Positions 1 to 9,878 of a stretch of DNA of 58,265 nt are shown in pieces. The stretch comes from Nocardia carnea NBRC 14403. Lineage in GTDB: Bacteria; Actinomycetota; Actinomycetes; Mycobacteriales; Mycobacteriaceae. A model generated the notes under the pieces. It had not been told where the DNA came from, ran no database searches, and saw only the letters and a program-made list of their open reading frames with translations. The position numbers were made by a program, and so were the translations under genes. Where the stretch lies: NCBI RefSeq assembly GCF_000308515.1, contig NZ_BAFV01000024.1, forward strand, positions 1 through 58,265, in the 5' to 3' direction. Position 1 is the stretch's first letter. Each line of letters starts with the position of its first letter.

Positions 1-125
1 TCGGTGGAGACCTCGAGCAGCGGCTCGTCGACCTCGACCGTGTCTCCTTCCTGTTTCAGCCACCGTGTCACCGTTCCCTCGGTAACGCTCTCACCAAGAG
101 CGGGCATCTGGACGGAGAAGGCCAT
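1..125 (-). CDS. sucB: dihydrolipoamide acyltransferase (E2), N-terminal fragment
   Basis: Partial gene running off the left edge; only the first ~41 codons are present. The peptide begins [20 protein letters not shown] and goes on through [20 protein letters not shown], the start of a lipoyl domain; the lipoylated lysine (DKVD-type motif) would lie just outside the window. The family transfers succinyl or acyl groups to CoA in 2-oxoacid dehydrogenase complexes. In mycobacteria this E2 (DlaT/SucB) serves pyruvate dehydrogenase and the peroxynitrite reductase complex. The ATG is preceded on the minus strand by a good GAGGAG ribosome site. lipB and lipA normally follow it downstream, outside this window. 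Confidence 0.93.
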   Translation of the reverse strand, partial: MAFSVQMPALGESVTEGTVTRWLKQEGDTVEVDEPLLEVST

Positions 126-378
126 GTCCGTTGACTCCTCTAACTGCTCGACGGGTCTACAACAGTTCGTTCCGGTGGATCCCGTCGCGGGTCGCGACAG
201 TGTTCCAGCCGACGTTCATTCTGCGCGGCGCCGGAGATCCGTGTGGTTGTTGTTCCGGGAACCATCCTTGCACCCGTCGCCGCGCGCGGTTACCGGAGGG
301 CATCCCATTCTGCTATCCGGCACCATGGAATCACCGCCCTGTACGGCGGGTTCGGTAGCGAGCAGGAGGTGGGCCGCA

Positions 379-732
379 GTGGGCTTACTCGATCGTTTCC
401 GTCGCGTCGCACCTGGGCGTGGCCGTGTTTCCCGTGGCCGCTCGCCCGAGGCGGCGTATCTGGCGGACTGGGTGCGTACGCATACCGGAGTGGAGGGTTT
501 CGTAGAACCGAAGACAACTGTGACCGATGTCACCGCTGTGCTGGTCGCCGCGGATGGGGAGTGGACCCGGCGGATCGTCGGCGAACGCGGCGCCCGGCGA
601 CTGGCACGTGATCTGGGTATCCCGGTGTACGACGTCGGCAAGACCGGCTACCCGCAACGGATGCGCGACTACGACGCCCGCCGCCGGATCGAACGGAAAC
701 ACGCGCTCGAACGTGAACTCGGCGAGGACTGA
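379..732 (+). CDS. conserved small actinobacterial protein (function unknown)
   Basis: A 117-residue protein. I chose the GTG at 379 because AGGAGGT lies at 364-370, eight bases upstream; the longer open frame back to the window edge has no such support. The N-terminus is basic (RFRRVAPGRGRVSRGR). The body contains FVEPKTTVTDVTAVLVAADG, GEWTRRIVGERGARRLARDL, a GIPVYDVGKTGYPQRMRDY segment and a charged C-terminal helix. Related short proteins in Rhodococcus and Nocardia are often labelled 'oxidoreductase', but I see no cofactor or catalytic motif to justify that. It is divergent from sucB and convergent with the aminopeptidase gene. No membrane segment or signal peptide is visible. Confidence 0.8.
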   Translation: MGLLDRFRRVAPGRGRVSRGRSPEAAYLADWVRTHTGVEGFVEPKTTVTDVTAVLVAADGEWTRRIVGERGARRLARDLGIPVYDVGKTGYPQRMRDYDARRRIERKHALERELGED

Positions 733-925
733 TCGGCGCATCCCCCGGCGGTGTAGTCGGCACCCGCACCGGTACGCCACGGGCGGCGGGCGCTACTTCC
801 GGCGAACGGCCGCGTGTGTGCCCACCCGGTATCGGTCGCCGCCGTGGCATCCCGGGCCGCGAACCGAGGATTCGTCCATGAGTGTCCCGCCTGGGACACG
901 TGCCGCTGACGCGGGTAGTCGCGAT

Positions 926-973
926 CGGGCGCCGGATTCGGCCGGGCGGGGGTCCGGTATCCGGCGCCGCCCG
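926..973. terminator. hairpin between convergent genes
   Basis: The left arm 926-937 (cgggcgccggat) pairs with 959-973 (atccggcgccgcccg) with one bulged G, around a 21-base GC-rich loop. It lies between the converging small protein gene and the aminopeptidase gene. There is no U-tract, as is common for actinobacterial terminators. Confidence 0.5.
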
Positions 974-1027
974 AGGACGGCGCCGGATGTGGCTCGCTTC
1001 GCTAACTGCCCGGACTCGGCCTGCGAC

Positions 1028-2539
1028 CTATTCGGCGGCGATATCCTCGAGCACCGCAATGAGTGTGCGCACCGGAACGCCGGTACCGCCCTTGCCGATA
1101 TAGCCGAACGGTCCACCGGTGTTGTACGACGGACCCGCGATATCGATATGCGCCCACTGCACGCCCTCGGGCACGAATTCCTTCAGGTAGGTGCCGGCCA
1201 CCAGCATTCCGCCCCAGCGGTGCGAGGTCGCGTTGACCATATCGGCGACCTTGGAATCGAGGTCGGCGCGCAATTCCTTGGGCAGCGGCATCGGCCAGCC
1301 GTGCTCGCCGACCTCACGGGAGATGCGGGCGACGCGGTCGCGGAACTCGTCGGTGCCCATCACACCCGGGGTGCGGGTACCCAGCGCGACCATCTGCGCG
1401 CCGGTGAGCGTGGCGACGTCGATCAGGTACTGCGGATCGTCCTCGCCCGCGCGGACCATGGCGTCGGCCAGGATGAGCCGGCCCTCGGCGTCGGTATTGG
1501 TGACCTCGATCGTGGTGCCGCCGTACTGGGTGAGCACATCGCCGGGCCGCTGCGCGGTATCCGAGGGCATGTTCTCCGCCATCGGCACGGTCGCGATCAC
1601 GGTGACCGGCAGGCTGAGGCGTGCCGCCAGCAGGGTCGTCGCCACAACCGCCGCCGCCCCGGCCATATCCGAGGTCATGTTCTCCATATTCGCGGCCGGT
1701 TTGATGGAGATACCGCCGGTGTCGAAGGTGATGCCCTTGCCCACCAGCGCGACCTTCTTGTCGCCGCCCCGGTAGGTGAGCCGCACCAGTCGCGGCGGCC
1801 GCGAGGACCCCTTGCCGACACCCACGACGCCGCCGTAACCCCCGGCTTCCAGCGCTTTCTCGTCGAGGATCTCGACCTCGAGCCCGGCGCCCTCGGCGAG
1901 CAGTTCGGTGCGGCGCGCGAATTCGGCCGGGAAGAGGTGACTCGGCGGGGTGTTCACGAAATCGCGTGCGGTGGCCACGGCCTCGGCCGTCAGCTGCGCG
2001 CGCAGCAGCGCGTCACCGCCGAAATCCGGTTCGGGGACGAGGAGTTCCAGCCGGGCGAGCGGGGCGGCCTCCGGTTTCGGCGCGGATTTCGCGGACCGGA
2101 ACGGAGTGAAGGAGTAGGCGCCGAGGTAGAAACCCTCCACGGCCGCGCCGATATCGAGACCGGACAGCGTGGTGACGGCCCGGGTGACCCCGGTCAGCGA
2201 GCGGGCGGCGACACCCGCGCTGCGGCGGATCTGCTCGACGTCGAGGTCTGCGGCGCTGCCGAGTCCGACGGCCAGCACGCTGGTGACATTGTCCAGCCCG
2301 GCCGGTGCGGGCACCCGGATCAGCTGTTCGGCCTTACCGGTGCCGCCGACCGCGGTCACCTGATCGAGCAGCCGGGCGCGCAGGTCGGCGCCGAGCACAT
2401 CGCCGAAAAGATCCTCGGGCACCAGGACGGGCCCGTCGTCGGTGGTGGCCACACCGACGACGAGGACGTCGGTGCCGGGCTCGATGGTCTGGGTACGTGC
2501 CAATTCCGGTCCGAGCGGACGATCTGCGACAGCTGTCAT
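1028..2539 (-). CDS. pepA: leucyl aminopeptidase (M17 family)
   Basis: A 503-residue cytosolic M17 metallopeptidase that releases N-terminal amino acids; it matches mycobacterial PepB (about 515 residues). The C-terminal catalytic domain shows the metal-binding [10 protein letters not shown] segment (lysine and aspartate ligands) and the family signature [12 protein letters not shown], followed by a conserved [12 protein letters not shown]. The N-terminal regulatory domain is present, so the protein looks complete. I chose the ATG at 2539. A TAGCCT (plus-strand aggcta, 2547-2552) ends seven bases upstream and no ribosome site is visible, so the transcript may be leaderless. A longer frame would overlap the upstream tetR gene, which stops at 2550. 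In M. tuberculosis pepB also neighbours gcvT, ilvE and dlaT. Confidence 0.95.
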   Translation of the reverse strand: MTAVADRPLGPELARTQTIEPGTDVLVVGVATTDDGPVLVPEDLFGDVLGADLRARLLDQVTAVGGTGKAEQLIRVPAPAGLDNVTSVLAVGLGSAADLDVEQIRRSAGVAARSLTGVTRAVTTLSGLDIGAAVEGFYLGAYSFTPFRSAKSAPKPEAAPLARLELLVPEPDFGGDALLRAQLTAEAVATARDFVNTPPSHLFPAEFARRTELLAEGAGLEVEILDEKALEAGGYGGVVGVGKGSSRPPRLVRLTYRGGDKKVALVGKGITFDTGGISIKPAANMENMTSDMAGAAAVVATTLLAARLSLPVTVIATVPMAENMPSDTAQRPGDVLTQYGGTTIEVTNTDAEGRLILADAMVRAGEDDPQYLIDVATLTGAQMVALGTRTPGVMGTDEFRDRVARISREVGEHGWPMPLPKELRADLDSKVADMVNATSHRWGGMLVAGTYLKEFVPEGVQWAHIDIAGPSYNTGGPFGYIGKGGTGVPVRTLIAVLEDIAAE

Positions 2540-2549
2540 GGCTTTCAGG

Positions 2550-3353
2550 CTATTCGGTGGCGGTCCGCTGCCGTACCGCGACACCGTCGAGGAGCATGTC
2601 CACGCCGTAGGACAGCAGCGCGTCGAAGTCGAGCTGCGGCGGCGGCACGGCCTGCGGATCGAATACGCGATACAGGGTGGGCCGGGTCGTCGCGTCGATG
2701 AGGTCGGCCAGGCCGGCCGGAACCGACTCGGTGCCGTCCGGCCCGCCGAACCGGTCGATTCGTTCCGACGCCCACAGCAGGGCCAGGCCCTGTACCAGCG
2801 CCGAGTAACTCAGATAGGCCGACATCAGTTCGGTACGCGGCAGGTCCACTTCGTCGAAGGCCGACAGGGCGCGTTCCAGAGTGTCCAGCAAGCCGGGCCC
2901 GAGCGGTGGCCGGAGGCGCGACAGCACCGGCAGCACCCACGGGTGGCGCCGGTAGAGCTGCCATTCGCGCTGCGCCTCGTAACGCAGGCGCGCACGCCAC
3001 CCGGACAACTCGCGGGGCGGTGGCGGGGGAGCGTCGACAACCAGGTCGACCATGGCGGCGAGCAACTGTTCGCGATCGTCGAAATACCGGTAGAGCGCCG
3101 CGGTCGTCACCCCGAGTTCCCCGGCCAGCCGGCGCATGGTGAGGCCGTCGAGACCGGAGCGGTCGGCGAGTTCCACGGCCGCCCGGGTGATCGCCACCGC
3201 CGACAGGCGGCGCGGCGCCGGACGTTCGCGCGCCGGTGCCGCGGTCTGCCGGGCACGGTAGGCACGCGCCTGGCAGGAACGGGTGCAATACCGCCGGCGC
3301 CGTCCCCGGGCCGGTTGCCGTAGTTCCGCGCCGCAGCGCGCACAGTGGGTCAC
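2550..3353 (-). CDS. TetR-family regulator with N-terminal zinc-ribbon-like motif
   Basis: About 267 residues from the GTG at 3353; a longer version is possible. Residues 4-27 hold CARC...CTRSC (Cys 4, 7, 23, 27) inside a very basic stretch, a zinc-binding or FCS-like finger. A standard TetR helix-turn-helix follows at ~51-95 ([21 protein letters not shown]). The ligand-binding domain is TetR_C-like with a tryptophan-rich segment. It lies 10 bp upstream of the aminopeptidase gene on the same strand and is divergent from a GNAT gene, sharing about 100 bp of intergenic DNA, so it may control one or both. The finger would add a second DNA or partner contact (inference). The start site is uncertain because no strong ribosome site is seen. 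Confidence 0.85.
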   Translation of the reverse strand: MTHCARCGAELRQPARGRRRRYCTRSCQARAYRARQTAAPARERPAPRRLSAVAITRAAVELADRSGLDGLTMRRLAGELGVTTAALYRYFDDREQLLAAMVDLVVDAPPPPPRELSGWRARLRYEAQREWQLYRRHPWVLPVLSRLRPPLGPGLLDTLERALSAFDEVDLPRTELMSAYLSYSALVQGLALLWASERIDRFGGPDGTESVPAGLADLIDATTRPTLYRVFDPQAVPPPQLDFDALLSYGVDMLLDGVAVRQRTATE

Positions 3354-3454
3354 GAACTCGATTTCAACACACGAAATTCCGTGACGAAATAGTGGTTCTG
3401 CTGTGGTGAGGAGCATAAGTTCGCCTACAGGAACACCATTCACAAGGAGGCGAC

Positions 3455-4066
3455 GTGGGTACGGAACTGGTTGTGCGGCGTGCGGAAAAGAACGATTTCG
3501 ACGCGTTGATGACCGCGCTCCGGGCAGCGACCCCGGACGAGGCGGTCACAGAGTGGATCATGCGCGATCACCCGATGGACCAGTTCCTCGATATCTACCT
3601 GCCGGAGATCGTCGAACGCGGGCTCGACGGCGACGAGATCTGGGTGGCGGGCGCCGGGGACGAGATCTGGGCGGTCTCGGTCTGGCAGGCCGTCGATTCG
3701 GTCGATCGCTTGATCGCCGAGGCCGCCACCGCCCGCGAATATGCCGACCGGGCGCCGGATGTGCGCCCGCTGCAGCGTTCCGCCTATGTCACCGAGCTGC
3801 TGGCCAGGGAACATCCGCGGCGGTTTCCGCACCGCTATCTGGAGTTGATCGTCACCGTTGCGCAGTTCCGGGGACGGGGCGCCGGCGCGGCGATCCTCCG
3901 CCATCGCACCCGGGCGCTGGCCGCAGCGGGGATGCCGGCCTATCTGGAGGCCAGTACCGAGCGGTCGTCGCGCCTGTACGAGCGGGAGGGGTTCGTGCGG
4001 ATCGGCGAAACCCACACCCTGCCGGAAGACGGGCCGACGCTGATCCCGATGTGGTTCGAGGCCTGA
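3455..4066 (+). CDS. GNAT-family N-acetyltransferase
   Basis: A 203-residue protein. The GTG at 3455 has AAGGAGG at 3444-3450. The C-terminal half carries GNAT motif A for acetyl-CoA binding (VAQFRGRGAGAAILRHRTR), then YLEASTERSSRLYEREGF, the motif B region around the conserved aromatic and glutamate. The N-terminal half begins ELVVRRAEKNDFDALMTAL, typical of beta1-alpha1 of the fold. The substrate cannot be told from sequence; relatives acetylate small amines or drugs. It is divergent from the zinc-ribbon TetR gene, a common arrangement for a regulator and its target, so tetR control is a reasonable inference. Confidence 0.88.
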   Translation: MGTELVVRRAEKNDFDALMTALRAATPDEAVTEWIMRDHPMDQFLDIYLPEIVERGLDGDEIWVAGAGDEIWAVSVWQAVDSVDRLIAEAATAREYADRAPDVRPLQRSAYVTELLAREHPRRFPHRYLELIVTVAQFRGRGAGAAILRHRTRALAAAGMPAYLEASTERSSRLYEREGFVRIGETHTLPEDGPTLIPMWFEA

Positions 4067-4295
4067 GCATTGCCCTCTGCCGTCGTGTCCTCACGTACCC
4101 GAGATCTGAGGCCCAGGCCGAACCGGCGTCGACGGCCACAGGCTGCCGGGCCCCGATAGAACCCGGCCCGAAGCAGCCGCCGAGTCCGCGGGCACCGGGC
4201 CTGAGCGGCTCGGGCCCGAACCGGCGACGGGGAGACTGCTACCGGGGAACACCGAGACCCGGCGCGGGGCTCGCTGGGGACGCCCAGGGGCGGGA

Positions 4296-4301
4296 TAAGC
4301 T
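4296..4301 (+). promoter_or_regulatory. candidate -10 box of leaderless gcvT
   Basis: TAAGCT ends six bases before the GTG start of gcvT at 4308, and no ribosome site is present. This is the spacing expected when transcription begins at the start codon. No clear -35 box was found. Confidence 0.4.
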
Positions 4302-4307
4302 CGCCGG

Positions 4308-5402
4308 GTGAGTGACGCCGGGCTGAAACAGGGACCTGTCCATGGAGTTCATGCCGAACTCGGGGCGAAATTCGCGCCGTTCGGCGGCTGGGAGATGCCG
4401 GTCTCCTATGCGGGCACCGTGGCCGAGCACACCGCGGTCCGGGAATCGGTGGGGCTGTTCGACGTGAGCCATCTGGGCAAGGCGACGGTACGCGGGGCGG
4501 GGTCGGCGGAATTCGTGAACTCGGCGCTGACCAACGATCTGGGCCGGATCGTCCCGGGGAAAGCCCAGTACACCCTGTGCTGCACCGCCGACGGGGGAGT
4601 GGTCGACGATCTGATCGCCTACTTCGTCCGCGACGACGAGATCTTCCTGGTGCCGAACGCCGCGAACACCGCGACGGTGGTGGAACTGCTGGCGGCCGCC
4701 GCGCCGCCGGCGATCACCGTGACCGACGAACACCGCGACTACGCGGTATTCGCGGTGCAGGGCCCGCAGTCGACACAGGTCCTCGACGCGCTGGGACTCC
4801 CCACCGACCTGTCGTTCATGGCGTTCACCGATGCCGACTGGCACGGACAGCCCGTCCGGGTCTGCCGGACCGGCTACACAGGCGAGCACGGATACGAACT
4901 GCTGCCTGGTTGGACCGGTGCCGAGGAACTGTTCCGGGCCCTGGTCGAGCAGGTGCGGGCCGCCGGCGGCGCGGTGGCCGGGCTGGGCGCACGCGATACC
5001 TTGCGCACCGAGATGGGCTATCCGCTGCACGGACACGAGCTCTCCACCGAGATCACGCCAGTCCAGGCCCGGGCGTCCTGGGCTGTCGGCTGGGCGAAGA
5101 CGGACTTCTGGGGCAAGGCGGCACTGGAGGCCGAACGTGCGGCCGGCGCGCGGCGGATCCTGCTCGGCCTCGAGGCGCTCGACCGCGGGATCCCGCGAGA
5201 GAACCAGACCGTGCGCCACGACGGCCGCGAGGCCGGCGTGACCACTTCGGGAACTTTCTCGCCGACCAAGCAGATCGGGATCGCCCTGGCCCTGCTCGAC
5301 CCGGCGATCACCCCGGGGAGCGAGGTCGAGGTCGATGTGCGCGGGCGGGCGCTGCGCTGCACCGTGGTGCGGCCGCCGTTCGTGAAACCGCGCACCAGCT
5401 GA
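4308..5402 (+). CDS. gcvT: aminomethyltransferase, glycine cleavage T-protein
   Basis: A 364-residue T-protein. It moves the methylene unit from aminomethyl-lipoyl H-protein to tetrahydrofolate, releasing ammonia, in the cytosolic glycine cleavage system. Visible family features are the N-terminal [14 protein letters not shown], the folate-site region [11 protein letters not shown], the [10 protein letters not shown] segment, [18 protein letters not shown], and the C-terminal barrel ([20 protein letters not shown]). The length is normal. The GTG start follows a TAAGCT hexamer by six bases, suggesting a leaderless message. The gcvP and gcvH partners are not in this window. The gcvT-ilvE order matches Rv2211c-Rv2210c of M. 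tuberculosis. Confidence 0.96.
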   Translation: MSDAGLKQGPVHGVHAELGAKFAPFGGWEMPVSYAGTVAEHTAVRESVGLFDVSHLGKATVRGAGSAEFVNSALTNDLGRIVPGKAQYTLCCTADGGVVDDLIAYFVRDDEIFLVPNAANTATVVELLAAAAPPAITVTDEHRDYAVFAVQGPQSTQVLDALGLPTDLSFMAFTDADWHGQPVRVCRTGYTGEHGYELLPGWTGAEELFRALVEQVRAAGGAVAGLGARDTLRTEMGYPLHGHELSTEITPVQARASWAVGWAKTDFWGKAALEAERAAGARRILLGLEALDRGIPRENQTVRHDGREAGVTTSGTFSPTKQIGIALALLDPAITPGSEVEVDVRGRALRCTVVRPPFVKPRTS

Positions 5403-5496
5403 TCCGGGCCGCGTAGCGGGGAGAAACCGCCTCCCGGGATGCCGGAGAACAGACCACCGCGTATTCTGCCCGACCCCAGGACATAGACTGCTGGTC

Positions 5497-6597
5497 ATGA
5501 CCGCTGCTGCACAGTTCGCCCGTATCCCTCATCCTGCGCCCACCCCGGCGCAGCGGGTACAGGAGATTCTGGCGGCACCCGGTTTCGGCCGGTTCTTCAC
5601 CGACCATATGGTCACGATCGACTACACCGAGGCCGACGGCTGGACCAACGCGGTCGTCGAACCGTACGGCTCGCTCACCCTCGACCCGGCGACCATGGTC
5701 TTCCACTACGGGCAGGCCATCTTCGAGGGGCTCAAGGCCTACCGGCAGCCGGACGGGCAGGTCGCGTGTTTCCGGATCGACGCGAACGCGGCCCGGTTCC
5801 GCCGTTCCGCGCGCCGGATGGCGATGGCCGAACTACCCGAGGAACTGTTCATCGAATCGGTGCGTCAGCTGCTCGAGGTCGACTCGGCCTGGGTGCCCGC
5901 CGCCGGCGGCGAGGAATCGCTGTACCTGCGGCCGTTCATGTTCGCCACCGAATCGGGTCTGGGTGTGAAACCCGCTTCCTCGTACAAGTACCTGGTGCTC
6001 GGCTCGCCCGCCGGGGCCTACTTCCCGCGCGGCGTGAAACCGGTACGGGTGTGGCTGTCCACCGAATACGTGCGCGCGGCGCCCGGCGGTACCGGCGAGG
6101 CGAAGGTCGCCGGTAACTACGCGGCCTCGCTGCTCGCCCAGGCCGAGGCCACGGCCAAGGGCTGCGATCAGGTGGTGTGGCTGGATGCCGTCGAACGCCG
6201 CTACGTCGAGGAGATGGGCACCAACAACCTGTTCTTCGTGTACGGCTCCGGTGCCGACGCCCGGCTGGTGACCCCTGAACTGTCCGGGTCGCTGCTGCCG
6301 GGAATCACCCGCGATTCGCTGCTCACCCTGGCCGCCGACTCCGGCTATCCGGTCACCGAACGCAAGATCTCGGTGGAGGATTGGCGCGCGGGCGCGGAAT
6401 CCGGGGAGATCACCGAGGTTTTCGCCTGCGGTACCGCGGCCGTGATCACACCGGTCGGCTCGGTCTGCGGGCCGGACGGCGAATTCGTGATCGGCGGCGG
6501 CGAACCCGGCGAGGTGACCATGGCGCTGCGCGATACCCTCACCGGAATCCAGCGCGGCACCTTCGCCGATGTGCACCAGTGGATGCGGGTGCTCTGA
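5497..6597 (+). CDS. ilvE: branched-chain amino acid aminotransferase
   Basis: A 366-residue fold-type IV PLP enzyme that interconverts leucine, isoleucine and valine with their 2-oxo acids, using glutamate/2-oxoglutarate. K203 in [14 protein letters not shown] is the expected Schiff-base lysine. [16 protein letters not shown] and [10 protein letters not shown] are family blocks, and [13 protein letters not shown] and [10 protein letters not shown] form the phosphate-binding part. The length is usual for actinobacterial IlvE. The ATG follows TAGACT (5484-5489) by seven bases with no ribosome site, so it is probably leaderless. It lies 94 bp downstream of gcvT on the same strand and is followed by a strong hairpin. 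Confidence 0.97.
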   Translation: MTAAAQFARIPHPAPTPAQRVQEILAAPGFGRFFTDHMVTIDYTEADGWTNAVVEPYGSLTLDPATMVFHYGQAIFEGLKAYRQPDGQVACFRIDANAARFRRSARRMAMAELPEELFIESVRQLLEVDSAWVPAAGGEESLYLRPFMFATESGLGVKPASSYKYLVLGSPAGAYFPRGVKPVRVWLSTEYVRAAPGGTGEAKVAGNYAASLLAQAEATAKGCDQVVWLDAVERRYVEEMGTNNLFFVYGSGADARLVTPELSGSLLPGITRDSLLTLAADSGYPVTERKISVEDWRAGAESGEITEVFACGTAAVITPVGSVCGPDGEFVIGGGEPGEVTMALRDTLTGIQRGTFADVHQWMRVL

Positions 6598-6620
6598 ATC
6601 CCCGCTACATCCCGTGATCA

Positions 6621-6649
6621 CCGGGTACCGGATCGCGTCCGGTACCCGG
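6621..6649. terminator. bidirectional hairpin terminator after ilvE
   Basis: A perfect 12-bp stem (ccgggtaccgga / tccggtacccgg) closes a 5-base loop at 6633-6637. It lies in the 61-bp gap between converging ilvE and the MBL-fold gene, so it can serve both. Confidence 0.8.
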
Positions 6650-6658
6650 GCGGCGGGG

Positions 6659-7372
6659 TCAGCCCGGCATGAGGGCGTGCCATTCGGCCAGTGACCGCGG
6701 GCGCAGCACGTAGTTGTTGTCGCGGATCGAGTCCAGCGAGGCATGCGGGTCCGCGGAATACCAGTGACCCGGGTACACCTCCGGGTTGATCGGCATATCC
6801 GCCAGCGACCGCAGGCTGGCGAACATGGCCGCGGAATCACCGCCCGGGAAATCGGTGCGACCGCAGCCGTCGATGAACAGAGTGTCTCCGGCGATGAGCT
6901 TGTCGTCCACGAGGAAGCACTGGCTACCGGGGGTATGGCCCGGGGTGTGCAGGAATTCGATATCGAAGACGCCGACACTCAATTTGTCGCCGTGCCCGTG
7001 TCCGGTCAGTTCGCTGGGCGCGATCCCGGTGACATTCGCCACCCAGGATTTCTCCTCGTCGTTCACATGAACCGGGACGGTGGACTCTTCGAGCAGTTCC
7101 TTCACACCGCGCAGCGTGAAACCCATCATCGAGCCGCCGATATGGTCGGGATGGTGGTGGGTGACCAGTACCCCGGACAGTTTCAGCCCGTCGTTCTCGG
7201 CGATACCGGCCAGATCGCCCGCGGCGTAGGCGGGGTCGACGACGACGCATTCACCGGTGTCCCGGTCACCGATCAGATAGGCGAAATTACGCATCTGTGT
7301 GGCGATCGGGTCGCCCACGGCGAAGTCCCGGCCGGCCAGCAGTTGACGGAAGTAGAGGCGCTCGGCTGACAT
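6659..7372 (-). CDS. MBL-fold metallo-hydrolase (glyoxalase II / persulfide dioxygenase-like)
   Basis: A 237-residue metallo-beta-lactamase-fold protein. The metal site is clear: H72-x-H74-x-D76-H77 in THHHPDHIGG, a later histidine in HTPGHTPGSQCF, aspartate in AGDTLF, and a final histidine in the YPGHWYSAD segment. The compact single-domain layout resembles glyoxalase II and ETHE1-type enzymes that act on glutathione or mycothiol thioesters or persulfides; which one cannot be decided here. The ATG at 7372 has GGAAGG just upstream on the minus strand. It is convergent with ilvE. No rhodanese domain is fused. Confidence 0.9.
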   Translation of the reverse strand: MSAERLYFRQLLAGRDFAVGDPIATQMRNFAYLIGDRDTGECVVVDPAYAAGDLAGIAENDGLKLSGVLVTHHHPDHIGGSMMGFTLRGVKELLEESTVPVHVNDEEKSWVANVTGIAPSELTGHGHGDKLSVGVFDIEFLHTPGHTPGSQCFLVDDKLIAGDTLFIDGCGRTDFPGGDSAAMFASLRSLADMPINPEVYPGHWYSADPHASLDSIRDNNYVLRPRSLAEWHALMPG

Positions 7373-7684
7373 ACCTTCCACCTTATGGGCAGTGACGCGG
7401 CGGTGAGACGCTGCGTTCGCAATATTGAGGCGGGTGACATCAGAGCCTGCCGGCATTGTGGCGCACCACGTGTCTGGGTCACTATGCACCGAAGATCAGA
7501 CACGCCGGAGCCACACGGAAACGAACCGGCCATCGCGCGCCGCGATCGGGTCGTGGGGTCTTCGTGAGTCGTCCGACCGGGTCGGCGGGGGAGTGCCGCA
7601 CGGCGGCGCGGTGATGTGCCCAACGTCGGTCTCACCCGGTGCCTCCGATCGAATGATGCCGGGCGATTGTCGTGTGGTGCCGTT
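7373..7684. other. 312-bp gap without a convincing gene
   Basis: This stretch lies between the start of the MBL-fold gene and the end of cobS, both on the minus strand. Short frames exist, but they have no ribosome site or recognisable motif. It should contain the MBL-fold promoter. I see no strong hairpin. Confidence 0.6.
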
Positions 7685-8434
7685 TCAGGCAGCGTTCGCC
7701 GCAACAGCGAACCCCAGCGCGGACAACGCCGTGGTGAGCTCGACGGCGGCGCCGAGCAGATCGCCGGAGAGGCCACCGATCCGGCGGACCGCGTGATCGG
7801 CCAGCCGTACCGCCACCAGCAGCGTGAGGACCGCAACGAGCGGCCCGGACCACACGAGCCCGGGCACCGCGAAAACCGATACCGCGGCAGCCAGGACACC
7901 CCATACCGCGACCGTGATCCGGGGCTGAGTTCCGGCGACCAGCGCGCCGAACCGGGTATCGGGCGCGGGTTCGATACCGCGGCGGCATGCGGCCACGACC
8001 GCGACCCGGCCCAGTGTCACCGCCAGGATCACCGCATACCAGTGCCCGGATGTGGCGAGGGTGGTGAACGCACCGGCCTGAATACCGGCGGACACCACGA
8101 TGGCGGCCACCCCGAACGGTCCGGCGCCGCCGCTTTTCATGACCTCCCGCGCGCGCTCCGGCGGACCGTACACACCGAGGCCGTCGAAGGTATCGGCCAG
8201 CCCGTCCAGATGCATTCCCCGGGTCAGCAGCGCCAGTACCGCGACCGCGGCGAACCCGGCCGCCGCTCCCGCGGGTTCCAGTAGCCACAGCACGGCCGCT
8301 GCCGCGAGCCCGAGCGCAAGACCGGCGATCGGGGCGAGCGCGATCGCGCGGGCGGCCGCGCGGCGGTCGACCTCGTCCGGCCCGCGGACGGGGAGCACCG
8401 TGAGCCAGGAGAAGGTGAGCCGGAGGGTCAGCAC
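7685..8434 (-). CDS. cobS: adenosylcobinamide-GDP ribazoletransferase (cobalamin synthase)
   Basis: About 249 residues from the GTG at 8434, the usual size of CobS. This integral membrane enzyme joins adenosylcobinamide-GDP to alpha-ribazole at the end of the B12 nucleotide loop pathway. LTFSWLTVLPVRGPDEVDRR begins the family's N-terminal block. The catalytic-type GMHLDGLADTFDGLGVYG (Asp-rich loop) and EVMKSGGAGPFGVAAIV follow, and several hydrophobic helices fill the rest. It lies 25 bp downstream of cobT on the same strand and is probably co-transcribed. An upstream in-frame extension exists but is proline/arginine-rich and would run into cobT. The cobU kinase that usually accompanies the pair is not seen. 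Confidence 0.93.
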   Translation of the reverse strand: MLTLRLTFSWLTVLPVRGPDEVDRRAAARAIALAPIAGLALGLAAAAVLWLLEPAGAAAGFAAVAVLALLTRGMHLDGLADTFDGLGVYGPPERAREVMKSGGAGPFGVAAIVVSAGIQAGAFTTLATSGHWYAVILAVTLGRVAVVAACRRGIEPAPDTRFGALVAGTQPRITVAVWGVLAAAVSVFAVPGLVWSGPLVAVLTLLVAVRLADHAVRRIGGLSGDLLGAAVELTTALSALGFAVAANAA

Positions 8435-8459
8435 AGCGCAGTCTCCGTGCCGGAAGCCG

Positions 8460-9548
8460 TCACTTCCGCATATCGATAGCCGGGCTATCGGCAGGGCCGG
8501 TGGGAGCGGCGGCCGTGCTGACCCCGGCGTCGGCGAAGGTCGCCATCTCGGCGAGTACCGCCACTGCCGAACGCAGCACCGGCAGCGCGGTGAGCGCGCC
8601 GGAACCCTCACCGAGCCGCATATCGAGGCCGAGGATCGGGTCGAGTTTCAGTTTCGTCAGCGCGGCCGTATGCGCGGGCTCGGTGGAGCGGTGCGCGGCC
8701 ATCCACCAGGCCGAGGCGCCCGCCGCCAGATCTTCGGCCACCAGGGCCGCGGCCGCGACGATCACCCCGTCGAGCAGGACCGGTGTACGCCGGGCCGCCG
8801 CCTGGGCCAGGAAACCGGTCATCGCCGCGATATCGGCGCCACCGGCCACCCGCAGCAATTCGACCCCGTCCCGAGCGACCGGCCGGGCCCGCCACATGGC
8901 GTCCCGGACAGCCGCGACCTTGCGCATCCAGCCGTGATCGTCGACGCCGGTGCCGCGGCCGACCACCTTCACCGGTTCGGTACCGGTGAGAGTCGCGATC
9001 AGCACGGTGGCCGGTGTCGTGTTGCCGATCCCCATATCCCCGGCGATCAGCAGATCGGTGCCCGCATCGATCTCCTCGTCCGCAATGGCCCGGCCCGCGG
9101 CGAGCGCGGCCGCGACCTCCGCGGAGGTCAGCGCATCCGCCCGGTCGATGGCGCCGCTGGACCGGCGGATCTTGTGCGCGCTCACCGCCGGGTCGGTATC
9201 GGCGGCGACCGCGATATCCACCACCCGCACGCCGGCATCGGCCACTCGGGCCAGCGCGTTGACCGCCGCCCCGCCCGCCTGGAAATTGGCCACCATCTGC
9301 GCGGTGACCTCGGTCGGAAATGCCGAGACGCCATGGGCGGCCACACCGTGATCACCCGCGAACACCACTACCCGCGCCCGCTCGAACTGCCGCGGCGGGC
9401 ACACCCCCTGGCAGGCGGCGACCCAGTTGCCCAGCTCCTCCAGCCGCCCCAGCGACCCCGGCGGTTTGGTCAGCGACGCCTGCCGCTGCTCGGCCGCCGC
9501 CCGGACGCCGGCATCCGGCGGAGCAACGGGTGCGAATCCCTCTGACAC
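8460..9548 (-). CDS. cobT: nicotinate-nucleotide-dimethylbenzimidazole phosphoribosyltransferase
   Basis: A 362-residue cytosolic enzyme that makes alpha-ribazole 5'-phosphate from nicotinate mononucleotide and dimethylbenzimidazole, the lower ligand of B12. Diagnostic segments are [17 protein letters not shown] near the N-terminus, [52 protein letters not shown], and [17 protein letters not shown], which holds the catalytic glutamate. The GTG at 9548 has GGAAGG about eight bases upstream. cobS follows directly. I searched the leader for a B12 riboswitch box by eye and did not find a convincing one. Confidence 0.95.
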   Translation of the reverse strand: MSEGFAPVAPPDAGVRAAAEQRQASLTKPPGSLGRLEELGNWVAACQGVCPPRQFERARVVVFAGDHGVAAHGVSAFPTEVTAQMVANFQAGGAAVNALARVADAGVRVVDIAVAADTDPAVSAHKIRRSSGAIDRADALTSAEVAAALAAGRAIADEEIDAGTDLLIAGDMGIGNTTPATVLIATLTGTEPVKVVGRGTGVDDHGWMRKVAAVRDAMWRARPVARDGVELLRVAGGADIAAMTGFLAQAAARRTPVLLDGVIVAAAALVAEDLAAGASAWWMAAHRSTEPAHTAALTKLKLDPILGLDMRLGEGSGALTALPVLRSAVAVLAEMATFADAGVSTAAAPTGPADSPAIDMRK

Positions 9549-9878
9549 TGGTGGAGCCTTCCGGTCGGGTAGCTGACAGGCCGGGACGCAGACCGGAAGC
9601 CGGTGACCGGCCCCCGGCCGCGATGGCCGGTCCTTCCGACAATATTGCCCGCCCGTCCGGGTGACAGCGCGAGGCACCCGCCCGCACACGATCGTCGGCC
9701 CACTCATCAGGCCTACCCGCCGCGGTTTCCTGGCGGCTTCCGCGCAACCTGCATGGCATGCCGCGCTGTGTCCGCGGTCTCCGGGGGTGTTCGCCGTCGG
9801 CGGCACAGCTCCGGTCGACATCCAGGGCAGCGCGGCGGCGGCCCCGTCACCGCCGGTGTCACCGCCCGGCCGGAGGCA
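9549..9878. other. 330-bp leader of cobT, no gene seen
   Basis: This GC-rich stretch lies between cobT and the upstream MDMPI-like gene, both on the minus strand. It includes short inverted repeats built on ccggcc. No complete cobalamin riboswitch core was recognisable by eye. Short frames here lack ribosome sites. Confidence 0.55.

Noticed and set aside
527..2701. Long plus-strand open frame (over 700 codons) across the aminopeptidase gene
   Set aside because: It lies antisense to the clear pepA gene, has a His/Gly/Arg-rich composition typical of reversed GC-rich genes, and no ribosome site.
9549..9720. Possible cobalamin riboswitch upstream of cobT
   Set aside because: Some CCGG-rich pieces look suggestive, but I could not match the conserved B12 box and core in order. 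A covariance search would decide.
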